Source: Chondrus crispus
Lineage: Eukaryota; Rhodophyta; Florideophyceae; Gigartinales; Gigartinaceae
Length of the DNA stretch: 64,000 nucleotides
Assembly: GCF_000350225.1 (NCBI RefSeq)
Contig: NW_005179000.1
Location: forward strand, 8,351-72,350
Direction: 5' to 3'
Made by a program: the position numbers and the translations under genes. The notes under the pieces are model-generated. The model saw nothing but the letters and a program-made list of their open reading frames with translations, had not been told where the DNA came from and made no database searches. The first letter of the stretch is position 1; the number at the start of each line of letters is the position of its first letter. Of this stretch, positions 32,518 through 43,830 are shown in pieces.

Positions 32518-33173
32518 ATGTGCCAAAATACGCCAATGAGAAGGGTATTATGAAATTGAAGTGGTCAGCTGGACTGGCACCTCTCCTTTCTGAAGTAGTG
32601 TTGAGGTGATGGCCATGAAAGTCAAGGAGATCATACCATCAGAATCACTCTCTAATATCCCTTCTCCTCCTCCCCCAACCTCATCTCTATCGTAGCATGC
32701 ACTGATTGGCAGCCGTGCTTGGCGGAAGGCGGTTGAAGGGAGAAGGGCGTAAGTAGGACCGTGAAAACCGAATACTGTATGTGTTAAAGTTGACGGATTG
32801 AATGAGGGCGGATGACATATGGCAGGATAGAAGCTGTTTCCAGGCTGTGGTAGCGTTAGAGAGTATCGAGAGTAGTAATGCGGCACGCAGAATTATGGCC
32901 CGTCTCGTACGATTCAATAGGCCTTTCTATCAATTTGCACTTGGCTGCAAAAAGCCGTACTCAATACAGTAAGGGATGTCTTGTAACAGATTGAGAGCTT
33001 AAATTCCAGAAATTATCTGAATCACGATAACCAAAAAATGGCACTCATAGATGTGTTACACGTACCGAAAGTATAGGAATCACTGCAACTAGGACCGTTT
33101 TGCAAACAAACGCGGACAAACGCAGAGAAGACACTGTGTTAGATAAAACGTTCAACTTTTACCTAATCCCTCA
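32518..33173. other. Intergenic, no recognised gene
   Basis: Overlapping minus-strand ORFs of 76 and 112 codons occur without domains, one with a hydrophobic N-terminus. No support for a gene. Confidence 0.4.
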
Positions 33174-33784
33174 CTATTCTTCGCCGCCATTCCCGAATCT
33201 CTTTCCCAATATCGGTATTTTTCTATGAATCCTCTCATCACTCCCCAGGGCGCAGCGAATGCGCTTCACTTGCTTGGAGAGGCCGTTGTAGACAGAGCAG
33301 CTGAGATACAGCAGCACAGCCGTGAGGAGGAATGTGTAGTGCAATGCGCCTGTCAGGCAGAGACCAAGGTCCGACGGTCCTACACAAACAGCAACAACAA
33401 AAACAACAACTGCCAACGGCACAGCGCTACGGAGTGTTCGAAGCTCCCTGTCCTCTTTAACCGGGTTTACGGCCCGCAGTAGCTCGGATACCTGATAGGG
33501 GGGCAAAGAGAAGGGCCCAGCCCGGGATCGGTAAATCGTGGTAGAGTCTTGTAAAGGCAACTGCTCGACGAGTTCGGGGGGTGTCTAGGTAAACCTGGTC
33601 CGATGGGTCGTAAATCCAATGCTCGTAGAGCGCCTTGTGCACCTTATACCCTTGATAAAGTTTTCGAAAGGGACGTCGCAACGTAGCCAGACGGGATGAG
33701 GTCACGTAGCAGTGCTACACCTTCGTGCTGCCCGATGGCAAGAAGCACCAACACCGGATCGGTCGCAACCAACTCCGACGGAAC
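33174..33784 (-). pseudogene. Truncated unknown gene with two membrane segments
   Basis: Three minus-strand frames join into protein-like sequence: 33784-33646 (VPSELVATDPVLVLLAIGQH), 33705-33560 (KLYQGYKVHKALYEHW) and 33560-33174. The last has a hydrophobic pair (LAVVVFVVAVCVG and FLLTAVLLYLSC) and a basic tail. The frame changes could be two frameshifts or short introns. The upstream end stops exactly at element C (33785), which therefore interrupted the gene. I do not recognise the family. Confidence 0.4.
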
Positions 33785-35115
33785 TGTAGCATAAACACCC
33801 CCAGCGATAGGGGTGTATGCGCAGTTCGACCGAGACCCTTGTCGATCAGGAAGACGAGGGGGAAGCGGGACACCAGCAAACGGCACCGGGCAGCGGGCCC
33901 GGGTAGTGTGGTAGAGCGGGAACGGGGAGGACGCCGGTACGCGCGAGCGGTTCGACGCCTCGACGCCCCGGCGCAGTACTGGGTAACGATCCAGTACCGA
34001 CGGGCGGAGGCGGAGCCGGCTCGTGGGCGTACTGCGCGCGTCCTCAACCCGCGCTCGGTACCGCTCTAAGGTAGTTAGCGAACGCTACCTTAGAATAAGC
34101 GGGAAGTCGGACCTGGACGGTCGGTGGGTGACAAGTCCGTGCTTGTCCTCCTCCACCCCCGCCGGTCCGCTCCATATTTAATATACAAAACAACCTATAA
34201 CATTACAGTACCAAAGTACTGTAGTGGTCTACTGTAGCACGAATCGGACCGTACTGTAATACGGTCAGCCATCGTGGCTGACAGTACACGTGTGTGTGCG
34301 CGCTTCCGTCCCGCGCGGTACACGTGTACACGTGTACACGTGACCACGCGCGGTAGTACTGTAGAGCATCGGGCTCTACAGCACTAGATCCGTTGTTGAT
34401 CTAATCTAACTAAAAAGCACCAGGGGGGGTTATACTTGTAGTATAATGACCGGCGCGAGCGCGCGGAGGTCATCGGACGGCCGTATACGGTATACACGTG
34501 GGCGGCTGTGCCCACGTGTAGCGAGCGCGCGCGCATACCGAGCGGTCGTAATCTGGCGTACGTGTACAGTAGTGCACGTGTCGTCCGAGCGGTAGTCTAC
34601 GCGTGTTACGTGTGCCCGTTAGCACACGTTTCGTCCGTGCAGTAGTCTGTAAGCAACACGCGTTTACAGTAGTGCACACGTGTAGTAGCAGCGTCCGTGC
34701 GGTAGTAGCAATTATGGCGCTAGTTTTTTAATTGTGTACAGTACCCAGCACGCACTAGGCAGCAGGTACTGTACTACTGTACTGGGACAGGTGTCCGAGG
34801 TGTCCCTCTGAGAGGTTAAGACCTGACACCCGTCCCTACCGGTAAACTGGGGCAAGCTCGCCCCCGTCCCTTTTGCGCCTACGTACGTCCGTTTTCGGTT
34901 GTCTGTCGCGCGCGCTGGCTTCTAACCCGTTACCGGTCGCTCCCGTTCACGCACCACGGGGCGACTGCGCGTAACCGGCCAGTGAGCCACTCCCTTTTCG
35001 CGAGCTCGTCCGATCGGTTCAATTGGCGCGTCACGTCCGCGCCGCGTGCTCCCTCGCTATAGCCTCCGCCTCTCACCCAACCCAGGGCGGAGAGGAGTTA
35101 TCCCACAATACTGCA
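33785..35115. mobile_element. Palindrome-rich TG...CA element C (interrupted by D)
   Basis: It begins TGTAGCATAAACACCCCC at 33785, as element B does, and ends ACTGCA at 35115. GGAAC flanks it at 33780-33784 and 35116-35120. Element D and a duplicated ATACT are nested seven bases before its end; without them about 655 bp remain, homologous to B. A conserved hairpin lies at 34359-34381. Confidence 0.85.
34437..35107. mobile_element. Palindrome-rich TG...CA element D, nested in C
   Basis: 671 bp from TGTAGTATAATGACC to TTATCCCACA, flanked by ATACT at 34432-34436 and 35108-35112. Its ends share the TGTRGNATAA inverted repeat with A, B and C, but its interior differs and is rich in ACACGTG hairpins, so it is a related family. 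No ORF is evident. Confidence 0.8.
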
Positions 35116-35120
35116 GGAAC

Positions 35121-35711
35121 CAACTCTGAAAAAAGCACCACTGGCGCACCAAAACAGAAGCCCGATGGCTATGACGTCACGTTGCGGATCGCAATCCTAC
35201 AAGGTGGGACCAACTCAAGATTAAGGGAAGTTAGGATAGGGAAAAAAAGGAAAATTGATAAGGAAAAAGGGGACCCCCGATCGCAAAGGATACCGTAGGC
35301 TAAAGTAGAAGGGAATGTCTGTAAAAGACGGACTTCGACCAAGGCGATATCAAACCCTGGCAACTCGGGTTACCTTTACTGACTTGGTGGTCAATGGGCT
35401 AAGTTATATATCGCCCCGCCGAATTCACTACAGTCGCTCGCGGCGTTAGATCCTAAATCTAATCTAATGTCAGCTAAATAATTGGTAACTAAATTAAAAC
35501 AAATATTTAAAATAATACTGTGCAAATATTCACACGTGTGTCCCCCAATCCGGACTACTTTGTCATACCGTATTGATTTCTTTTCGTTCTACCCACCTGT
35601 AGAGGCCATTATTGCACTACAGAATGGAGTGCATCCGACGAGGAGTCGGACTCGGCTTGCCCTATTATCGACGCATTCTACAGTGAGGCCGGCCCACCCC
35701 TGTTTCTCCAT
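35121..35711. other. Spacer, no recognised gene
   Basis: A TCTAATCTAATG-like stretch near 35,455 resembles the 3' part of elements A-C and may be a relic of another copy. Nothing else is recognised. Confidence 0.35.
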
Positions 35712-36775
35712 ATGACTAACTTCACAGCCCAGCAATTCAACCTTCTTTGGGAGGCCTCTTCTGATTTCATCCGAGACAATTGGAACACTGGACGAGACCG
35801 AAAAACGTCAGTCGCAGAAAAGAACATCCTTTTTATGACGCTTACGTCTGTTAATCATGGGGGAACATGGGAATGGATAACTTCAAAATTTGCTATGAAA
35901 GGACCAACTTTCGAGCGCCTGATGCCGCGATTTCTTGGTTTGATCGCGGACGAAATGTTTCGGGTGTATGTAGAAAAAATGATGATGATGGCGTTAATGG
36001 AGAGGGGGCGTACTTTTAGACACTTTGCATTCGCACGTTACGCCACCGATGTTATCTTTCAGGAGAGCAACCGCCCTGTTGGGACGATGCAGGAAGGAAA
36101 GCATTACTATTCTGGGAAGCACAAATTGTATGGTCTGAAGACTGAGGTTTCTGTTTTGCCCACGGGGCTAGCAATGGGATGCAGCAAACACTATGGCGGT
36201 TCAGTTGCGGATATAGAAATAATGAGCAGGATGAAAGCCTATCACAAGCAGTGGCTCGAGAAAAAGGAGATGAATCAAGTGTTGCTGATGGCGGGCCGCT
36301 GAGCGATGACTTTCCAGAGAAATGGGCAGTACTAGCCGGTAAAGGGTACAAAGGAGCAACTGAGATGTTGAGGGTTGTGCACCCCGTGAAACGGATAAAG
36401 AATAGAGCCATTACGCACGACCAGGAGCGATTCAATCGCAAGGTGTCGGGGGACCGAATTATTGTTGAAAACTTTTTTGGTCGGTTGTGTTCTCTGTGGA
36501 CCGTTGTTGGGAGCAAGCTTCGGTGGGCTGAGGCGTCATACGATACTATTTTTTGTTTCTTTATTGCAATGACTAATTTGCATGTCAAGTGGAACCCGCT
36601 GAGGGCTGGGGATCGGGACTTCTACGTGGGATGGAAGAATCGTCTCTACAAGCTAGGGGATGAGCGAGTGACGAAGCGCAGGCAAGGACAGGCTCTGTAT
36701 AGGGAACGTCGTCGACAACGTTTGAATGTCCAGATGGGTGGTGCCAGTTTGGGAACGGAAACACAGGCTCCGTGA
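35712..36775 (+). pseudogene. ISL2EU/IS4EU-like DDE transposase, frameshifted, one catalytic Asp lost
   Basis: Two overlapping frames (35712-36302 and 36179-36775) join at a one-base shift near 36,270. The first has YATDVIFQESNRP (first Asp) and YYSGKHKLYGLKTEV...GGSVADIEIM, the DDE_Tnp_4 pattern. The second has DDFPEKWAVLAGKGYKG, RIIVENFFGRLCSLW (the Glu) and FIAMTNLHVKWNPLRAGD. Family members have DKGYQG where this copy has GKGYKG: codon GGT at 36338-36340 instead of GAT removes the second catalytic Asp. The element is dead twice over. It encodes the enzyme that would cut and paste the transposon. Confidence 0.8.
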
Positions 36776-37019
36776 GAAACACTGATGTGTTGCAAGAACA
36801 GACCATCTTTCTGTAAACAAAGTGCCATTTTGGATGTCAGACGTCGTTTTCCATTATAATTTGGCGGTTGTTGCATTGCTGTGTGGTCAGGATGTCGTCG
36901 ATTTTTTTTGAAGTGCGGCTGCCTTTCATTTATCAGCTGTGATCTACGCAAAAAGCGAATTTTTGACGCAAAGCCCTAATAGTTGTGTTCTTCGATGCGT
37001 TCTTCGTCGTTGGAGGATC

Positions 37020-37047
37020 GCTGCCATAGCATCGATGCTATGGCAGC
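37020..37047. repeat. 28-bp perfect palindrome
   Basis: GCTGCCATAGCATC followed by its exact reverse complement GATGCTATGGCAGC. It lies downstream of the ISL2EU-like transposase and may mark an element end. Confidence 0.85.
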
Positions 37048-37145
37048 AGCGGCAGCTGTAGCAACGATACTGTAAGAACATCACTGCTGTCCATGGTGGT
37101 TCCAAGTCGATGGGGTTACCTTGCACCTGCTGCCGGCGCGACAAT

Positions 37146-37210
37146 CTGTCGGTTTGTTGTGGCCAGAAGGGTCTCTTGAGGGCCTCCTTTAAGACAGCAT
37201 GGACGGGCAT
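37146..37210. repeat. About 65-bp repeat, inverted copy at 45319-45383
   Basis: The reverse complement of this stretch matches 45319-45383 closely, with a core GTCCATGCTGTCTTAAAGGA. The two copies lie 8.1 kb apart in inverted orientation. They may be parts of one repeat family; no coding function is seen. Confidence 0.8.
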
Positions 37211-37411
37211 GTGTGGACAGGTATGGACGTCGGCCTGCACCTGATTGATCTATATAATACTTTTCTTAACAGTATGATAGCGCACAAAATGTTAATATAA
37301 TAGCTTCCATCACTACCAACGTGCCATGCAAAACAAAATCATTGGCTATCGCTACTGGATAAGTGTGAATGAATTCAATCTAGATCCAATTTTGCACATA
37401 TCGAAATTTTA

Positions 37412-39286
37412 TTGATGCTCCCAAATGCCACTATATTTGAAAAACGGCGGGAGACTGGCATCCGAAGGAGATGCAATTCGTATCCCAACAGCACCCGCCC
37501 AGAACCTAACATACCGCGGCATGCCCTACCAACTCCTCGCTCCCTTCGCTTTCCGATCCCCATCACAATGACCACACAGGAGTCCCCCCTCATTCTCCGT
37601 CGCAGTCCTCGTTTCCTTAGACCATGTCTCTCGTCCCCGCCATCTCCAAACGCTCAAACTATGCGCGTGCTGCAGTTTACGCACAGATCAGAGCAAGAAT
37701 CTTCTCCTCGCTCCGCACATAATCCTGTCGATGGCTCCCAAAATAATTCGCCAATGGAGCCATTGGCAGGTGCTCGCGTTCTCTCAGTTGACCAGCGAGC
37801 AGCTGGTGAGGTCAGAGCCTCGAAAGCCGATTATAAGTGCGCGGCATTCTCTTTTTTCTCAAGCCTAAATGTCAAGCAACTAAGGGGCATATTGAAGGGA
37901 TGGAGGTGGAAACAATCAGGTAACAAGGGTACCCTTGTCGCTCGAGCTTTTCTACAGGTACAAATTTTTACTTTATCTGGACGAACGATTTGTGCTGCTA
38001 TGTCGTCGATCCCAGAAACGGCCAGATTCGAGTCTTGGCTTCAGCAGCGTGTGACACTCGACCTGCGATTTCCGCTCTACTTTGCCGGTGTTCCTGGCGA
38101 TGCCGAGCTATTCGAGCTTTTGGAAGCGAAAGAAGTTGAAACGTTCAAGAGAAAAAAAGGAAACTTGGAGGAAGCAAGACAACATAGGGATCAAGTTATG
38201 AGAAGTGAAGATCACGGTGGAGAAGAATTGGACGAGACAAGTGGAAGTCAGAGAGAGGCTGGTCCGGTTAGCGGATTGGGCACGTTTAGCATCAGCGAAT
38301 TCGCCCGCCTATGCGTCATCATGCGGGATGATGGAGACGCGAAATGCGCCCTGGATGGGACAGGGCAGGAGCTAACAAGGAGTCAGCTGGATGCGGGTTT
38401 TACGAGAGACTCATACTGGGGTGTTATAGAAGAGCGCTTTCACAATCCTAATTTGCGCCTTCATCTCAACATGGTTGGAAACGTGGACGGGGTAGACTCT
38501 AAGGTGGCACCGCCTTGTCATAGGTCGGCTACATTTTTAAAAGAAAAATTTCTGGATACACGGAGGTCCTTCACAACGTGTGTGGGAAATTGGTCAAGGT
38601 CTGGACAAAACAACACCGGGAATTTTAAAAGTTAGGCAGGGACTCGGGCAGGGGAGTTGACCGCGGAAGGGAAGCGGAATGTAGTCCTTTTTATCTGCGC
38701 ACGGAAAGGAACGGAAAATGAGGACACCCGGTTTGCGAATTTGTGCACGAGGGTGATCCCATTTGATAGGGGATGTGACGAGGGTGGCAGTCAGGGAACC
38801 AGCGGGATGTCGGGACGCGGAAATCGCAGGAGTATTAATAGGGGAGAGAATTCGTTTGAGCACTCGTGGAGGACCTATTCCGAAGCAGCAGTTGCGGAAA
38901 AGCGAGCGAAGGCCGCTGAACGAAAAGAGAAGGCGTTTAAAAAAAGGAAGACCAAGATAGAAAACTCGAAAATGCAGCAATTACAGCAGCGCCAATGGTG
39001 TGTTGTGTCCATGGGAAACCTTTACAAGACTTTAAAAGCCCAGGGATTGGACCCAGATGAGTCTTTTGAGGAATGCGCAAAACTCCAAATGGAGGAGTTA
39101 AAAAAGGCGTTTTTAATGCCGCAGTCCCGACCCATGGGCATTCTTTGCAATGGGCGGCGGTCGGACGGGGGCGTGGTGCAGAACCCACCTGTTGTCAGCA
39201 GCAACTTGCAACAGGAAGAAGAGATTCCCCCGGCTGACTGTGAAGCGGCGATAGAAGAGGATGAGATACGCTTCTATAGATCATGA
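37412..39286 (+). pseudogene. Unknown 624-codon ORF with one in-frame TAG
   Basis: The frame is open from 37412 to 39286 except for TAG at 38633-38635. The N-terminus is Pro/Arg-rich. Residues about 140-180 (SSLNVKQLRGILKGWRWKQ) resemble a SAP-type DNA-binding helix pair. The middle is acidic and charged. The part around the TAG is Gly/Arg-rich (VGNVDGVDSKVAPPC and LCTRVIPFDRGCDEGG), followed by a Lys/Arg/Glu-rich coiled coil and an acidic tail. I recognise no family. Its position just after an ISL2EU-like transposase makes a transposon accessory protein possible. CAG/GTACAAAT at about 37,957 could be a splice donor, so an intron cannot be excluded. Confidence 0.45.
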
Positions 39287-39407
39287 TAGGAGGATGAGGC
39301 GTTCCTTAAAGCCAGTAAAGACAGTGGCAAACACCGGCCCCATCGAAGGGGACGACGATAACCTGCCGGAGCTATAGTTTTCATATTTTGTATCCCTGTA
39401 CACTTCT

Positions 39408-39821
39408 TTGACGTTTTCCCAGGCCATTTCCTCACCTGCGGCAGGTGCGGTAGCAGCTGCTGCACTTGCGACCCCTCGTAGAGCACTGGCCGGTGCTGGG
39501 GGTGACGGCTTCACAAATGAGGGAGGGCCTTCTGTGCCTATTTCGGTAAAGGACTTGAGAGGTGCTGATGTGCTGTTGTTTCCCGTTTGCGCGGTTCGTC
39601 TTCCTGAGTGCGAACGGATAGTGCACGAGTTTATGAGGGAGAACAGGGCGGCGTTGCGGGGGTGGGAAGGAAGAGTGGTTGTGACGGACGCAACTACGCT
39701 GTTTTCGAGGCCGTCGCTCAGTGCGGTCGTGCAAAGCGCCGAAGTTGTAGCAGAGGTGATATTGAAAGAGGGGTCGTATGGGCATAAGGGAAGGCTATGG
39801 CGTGAGTGGGAGGCGGAGTGA
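39408..39821 (+). CDS. Hypothetical protein, 137 aa
   Basis: A plus-strand ORF with an Ala-rich N-terminus and an ordered-looking middle (SVKDLRGADVLLFPVCAVRLPECERIVHEFM). An equally long antisense ORF exists. No family recognised. It may be a tail exon of the preceding unknown ORF. Confidence 0.3.
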   Translation: MTFSQAISSPAAGAVAAAALATPRRALAGAGGDGFTNEGGPSVPISVKDLRGADVLLFPVCAVRLPECERIVHEFMRENRAALRGWEGRVVVTDATTLFSRPSLSAVVQSAEVVAEVILKEGSYGHKGRLWREWEAE

Positions 39822-41010
39822 ACGATCTAAGGGCAGTATGACGTGGATCGGAAAATTCTACACAATTCACCAAGGCGGCTTGCTTCGTGGTGTACTGGAC
39901 TAGACGGCTCGGCGCTGCTCATGCATCCCCGTTTCGACGCCAGACATTCATCTCGAGATTTATTTGTGCTGAATGACTTCACGACAAAGCAGCGGGGCGT
40001 CAGAACAAGGATCTTAACATGTCATCATATTCCCGGCAATGCTGCTCTTTATGAAAGCTCTTGCGCACTTGACATGGGTCAGGCGAGGAATGAGTAGCCT
40101 CAGGGACGGGGGCGTCAGGTACCTCGGTACGGGTTAAACATGGTCTTGCTTTCTTGGACGAGAATAGAGCTTGAGACCGTCCATGTCTCTGCGTTTTCTT
40201 TGGCTCCGGGTTGCGGCTTGTGTACAGTTAGCATCATCGAGTGTCGGAATTTCTGATTGCATAGCGTTTGCCTCATGAGGTGAAGGTGATGATGGGCCTG
40301 GACTGATATCAGGGCTTGTCTCTGCCTTCTCTTCTGCTTTCATGATCACATTTGCTGGCGCTTTGGTATGTTTCTCTTCCTCCGCTACCCCATATGCCCG
40401 TACTTTGGGGACCCTTGCTATCGTTTTTCGGTTGCTAATACGGCTAAGAGCCTGACTCACAGTTGTCTGGACAAATCGTTTTGATACGCGACCATCTGTC
40501 ACGGAGAGATTTGCAACGTGCTCGGGAGGCTTTGTAATCATTCGCCTGGAAGATTCAACTCAACGAAATGGTACACGTGTCTGTACATATCGATATGGAT
40601 ATCGATGACCCTTCGGACCACAATTTGTGAGTGAGCATTAATTAGATGTTACACAGTTGTGCACAGTCGTACACCGCTTACGACTGTACAGAGGCCACAG
40701 AAGGTGTTACTGTCTTTTGCTGATAGCATCCAACCTTTGTACGGGATAACACTTGGAAGAGTTAATTGCAGTGCCCGTCATGACCTAAGGGAAAATTGGA
40801 ACTATGTAATTCTTCGTCTTCATGCCTAATTGCTCATGTTAAGCGCTGCACGACCTTTCAGGCGTGTGCTCGTAGCGCGGGTACCTCGTAATGGAGGTCT
40901 ATAAATCCCGGAGCGCTGTGCAGCCTCCAGGGAAATAAAGGCATCGGACAACGGGAGCGTCTATCCGTCTGTGCGAGGTACCTTCTCTTTCTGTTTTTCC
41001 CCACAAGTTG
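39822..41010. other. Intergenic, with a TATA/AATAAA pair
   Basis: A minus-strand ORF of 135 codons (40134-40541) is Lys/Glu/Ser-rich with no domain; I do not call it a gene. At 40900-40906 TATAAAT is followed by AATAAA at 40934-40939 and a GAGGTACC inverted match (near 40,880 and 40,976), a layout reminiscent of a small solo LTR. Confidence 0.35.
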
Positions 41011-42605
41011 CTACAGCTTGTGGTGAGCTTTGGGCTTCAGTTTGTCGATATTAGCAAGAGCAGTTCTCACAGGCGACCAACAGTCTTGGTCTTGTCTATC
41101 GCACGGAAAACGGACCGTTTCGTCAATCCCAATAATGTTCACTGTCCCAACAATGACATCGATCCACTTTTCTCGGCTTGGGCGACTATCGCGGGGCACT
41201 TGAAAAGTGATCTTTTTATCGTTTCCGTCCAGCTGAAAGGCTTTTATATCTAGGAAGCCACGTGAGTGTGATCCAAGAAGTATAAATCCGCCTTCTTCAG
41301 GTCGACGCCGGACTTTCAGATGCCCAAGCTGTCCCGAATATGTGACGTGAACCTGAATGTGTGTAATCTGACCGTCGTAAGTGTTTCTTGTAGCGTTTTC
41401 CTTGACATAAAACCTCGGAATCTCATTCATTCTTTCACGGAGGACTTTTGCAAATGGACTCTTCGCGCCTATAATCTCATAGATGAGACTAAAATCAGCC
41501 ATACGGAGCGCTTCTATTGAAGATATGCTATGTCTCGATAGCGCCTTAATTCTCGCAGAAGTCAATCCATGTACTGCCGGACAGTGGGATCGTCCCAGTA
41601 ACAGCGGCTGACTAAGCCACGGCAGACCTGCAGAGTTGAGAAAATGGGTTCGTAAGGCCCTTTCAATGACAGTCCTAAAACCAACGAGAGAAGGCAGCTA
41701 CAAATCCGTGAGACAGACTTTGCCAATCGAAGGGCTTCACTTTGTAAGGAAAATTCGATGCATGATGTTGTGATAGTGGCATTTAAGATAACCTGGATAA
41801 GGACAATAGCCTTATCCAATGGTTCTTTCACTTTTCCATGGACTGGCACACGAATGAATTCATTTAGTTCATTAAGGCTTTTCTTTTCAGCCCTCCGAAC
41901 ACATACCCCTTCCAAGACTTCTGGCGCCGCCGCAAGTTCCCTCAAAGCACTTGCTGGGCTGGAAACCTTGGGTATTTCAGTCATCAGCAGACCTAGCTTC
42001 TCACAGGAGAGACAGTATTTCGCCATGGTAACGCCCGCATTCGTACTGTTCACTCCGAAAAGATCGTCATCAAAGCGGACCAGGCCTAATCTGGCCAATT
42101 TCTTCATCGCTTCCACTGCTGTTGTCGTCAGCAAAGCGTTCAGTTTGTCTTCGTCATCCAGAAGTTCAATTCTATGTTTCTCCTTCTCCTGAACCCAATA
42201 GAAGGTGCTTTTCAAGAAGAGCATTGCTTGCGGTATATCTGTTATGAATTGTCGAGCAATTTCAGCGTTCATAGACTCTTCCAAGGTCGCCTTGAGCTGA
42301 CTTTGCAGCCTTGTTGGAAGCGCTTTCTCCATGTTTTGGTATCGGCGTGCGTTTGTACTTGACGTCATGATAACAGCTACCCCCTTCGTATCGAGACCAG
42401 GACGTCCTGCCCGACCGCACATCTGCAAGAGCATGTTCTTGTCGCATTCTTGTAGCGAGCCATCGTAGTAAACGTTGGTGCCGGCGACAACGACAAGCCT
42501 GGCGGGAAGATTGACTGCTTGGGCAAGCGTACTTGTCGAGAATAAACATAGCAACAAGCACTCGCGGAACAGTCGTTCTACAAGTTGCCTATTTTGAGGG
42601 CTCAT
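41011..42605 (-). pseudogene. HFM1/MER3 helicase gene, 5'-truncated and frameshifted
   Basis: HFM1/MER3 is a Ski2-like DNA helicase that promotes meiotic crossovers. The fragment starts inside the second RecA domain: FSTSTLAQAVNLPARLVVVAGTNVY (motif V), then LLQMCGRAGRPGLDTKGVAVIMT (motif VI). A winged-helix part (DIPQAMLFLKSTFYWVQ) and the Sec63-type helical bundle follow. One frameshift at about 41,563 leads into the remaining Sec63 part (IKALSRHSISSIEALRMADF...). Motifs I to IV, including the ATP-binding loop, are absent; upstream of 42,605 the sequence turns into an unrelated Ser/Pro-rich stretch. It is a decayed partial copy, unless an unrecognised upstream exon exists. Confidence 0.82.
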
Positions 42606-43090
42606 TTCAGCGTAAACATATTCCCCGAAGACGCTTCACTCACGGAAGGACCCGTAGCACTAGGCGACAGCGTACACGAGATCAATGGCACGAAGATGCT
42701 CCCCGTCACCTGCGAGCTCACCGATACATGCGAGCCAGGAGATGTCGATGGAGTGGCGGAAATCAGGGGCAGCAGCATACTTCTCGAAGCTTGAGGACTG
42801 ACAGAAGAACCAAACCCCGGAGAGACCGACGGCGTCTCTAAAGTAACCGGCAACAGAACACTTGCACTTGCCACCGCGCTTGCTGACGGCGAGCTGGTAC
42901 CTGAGCTGATAGTGGCACTACCAACCGGTACCTAATTTGCGCTGATAGATGCAGGAGCACTCACGCTTGGTACAGCGCTCTCACTCGGACTCGGCAGTGA
43001 AGATGTAACGCTAGGCGGCAGCGTGGAATCATCACACACAAGAGCGTCTGCATCGATTCCATCATTAATGACGCCTCTGATGTCGACACG
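42606..43090 (-). other. Ser/Pro/Thr-rich repetitive coding-like stretch
   Basis: The minus strand encodes variants of SVSPSPSA, LLPLISATPSTSPGS and similar for about 150 codons, with one stop near 42,935. Such mucin-like or linker sequence is common in algal cell-wall and membrane proteins. It abuts the HFM1 fragment, so the join is chimeric. Confidence 0.4.
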
Positions 43091-43830
43091 TTAATTTGAC
43101 AGGACCTGTACTACGTTGGCGCGATCCTCGCACACAATGCTAGCGGCGTCCGATTTTCTGACTGATGTCAGCGCTGTCAACAGCGCCCGAGCCATGAAAC
43201 ACCAACAACCAAACCGAAAACATCCACATACGCCACCGCTTTACCCTCGTTGCAAACCCCTTCTTTCTTCCTACCGCATCCGTCTCCACAGCCGAGTGCT
43301 CTTCACCCATCTCGAAATACCGCTCCCGCCCCTCGTATCGAAACCTCACCTTTCCATCGTCCCCTCCGTGCATTCCAAACCCATTCTCATCCCCATCATG
43401 CAGATAAAGCGCCATCCAGAACGCCTCCTCCCTCCCGCCTCACCGCTTCACAACCACCCGCCTATGTCCTCCAAATCTCTCCACCTGGTGCATTGCCCAG
43501 CCTCCTATCGTCCTCACGTTCACGTCCGCCTGCTCTGCGCGCTCGCTATACAGTCGCTTCCATTCATGCATCGCTTCACCACCTAAAGGAAGGACGCGTA
43601 GCCTTGTCAAACACACAGCGATCGACATGCGATCAACACACACATTCACGTCGGGTACGTTGCATGACGGCATTTCCGGCTGTACGCAAAGCTGAATGCC
43701 GGCAAGGCTGGTCAGACCAACGGTAGTAGATCAAATAGAGACTGGGTTTGCCACTTGTCGCGAAATCAAATCCACATCCCTTCCGTCACTACTCGCCTGA
43801 TTGGCCAGACGGTTGCACTTGATAAATTGT

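Noticed and set aside
23387-35115. Elements B and C as paired LTRs of one long retrotransposon enclosing 24.5-33.8 kb
   Set aside because: Each has its own, different 5-bp target duplication on both sides, so each inserted separately.
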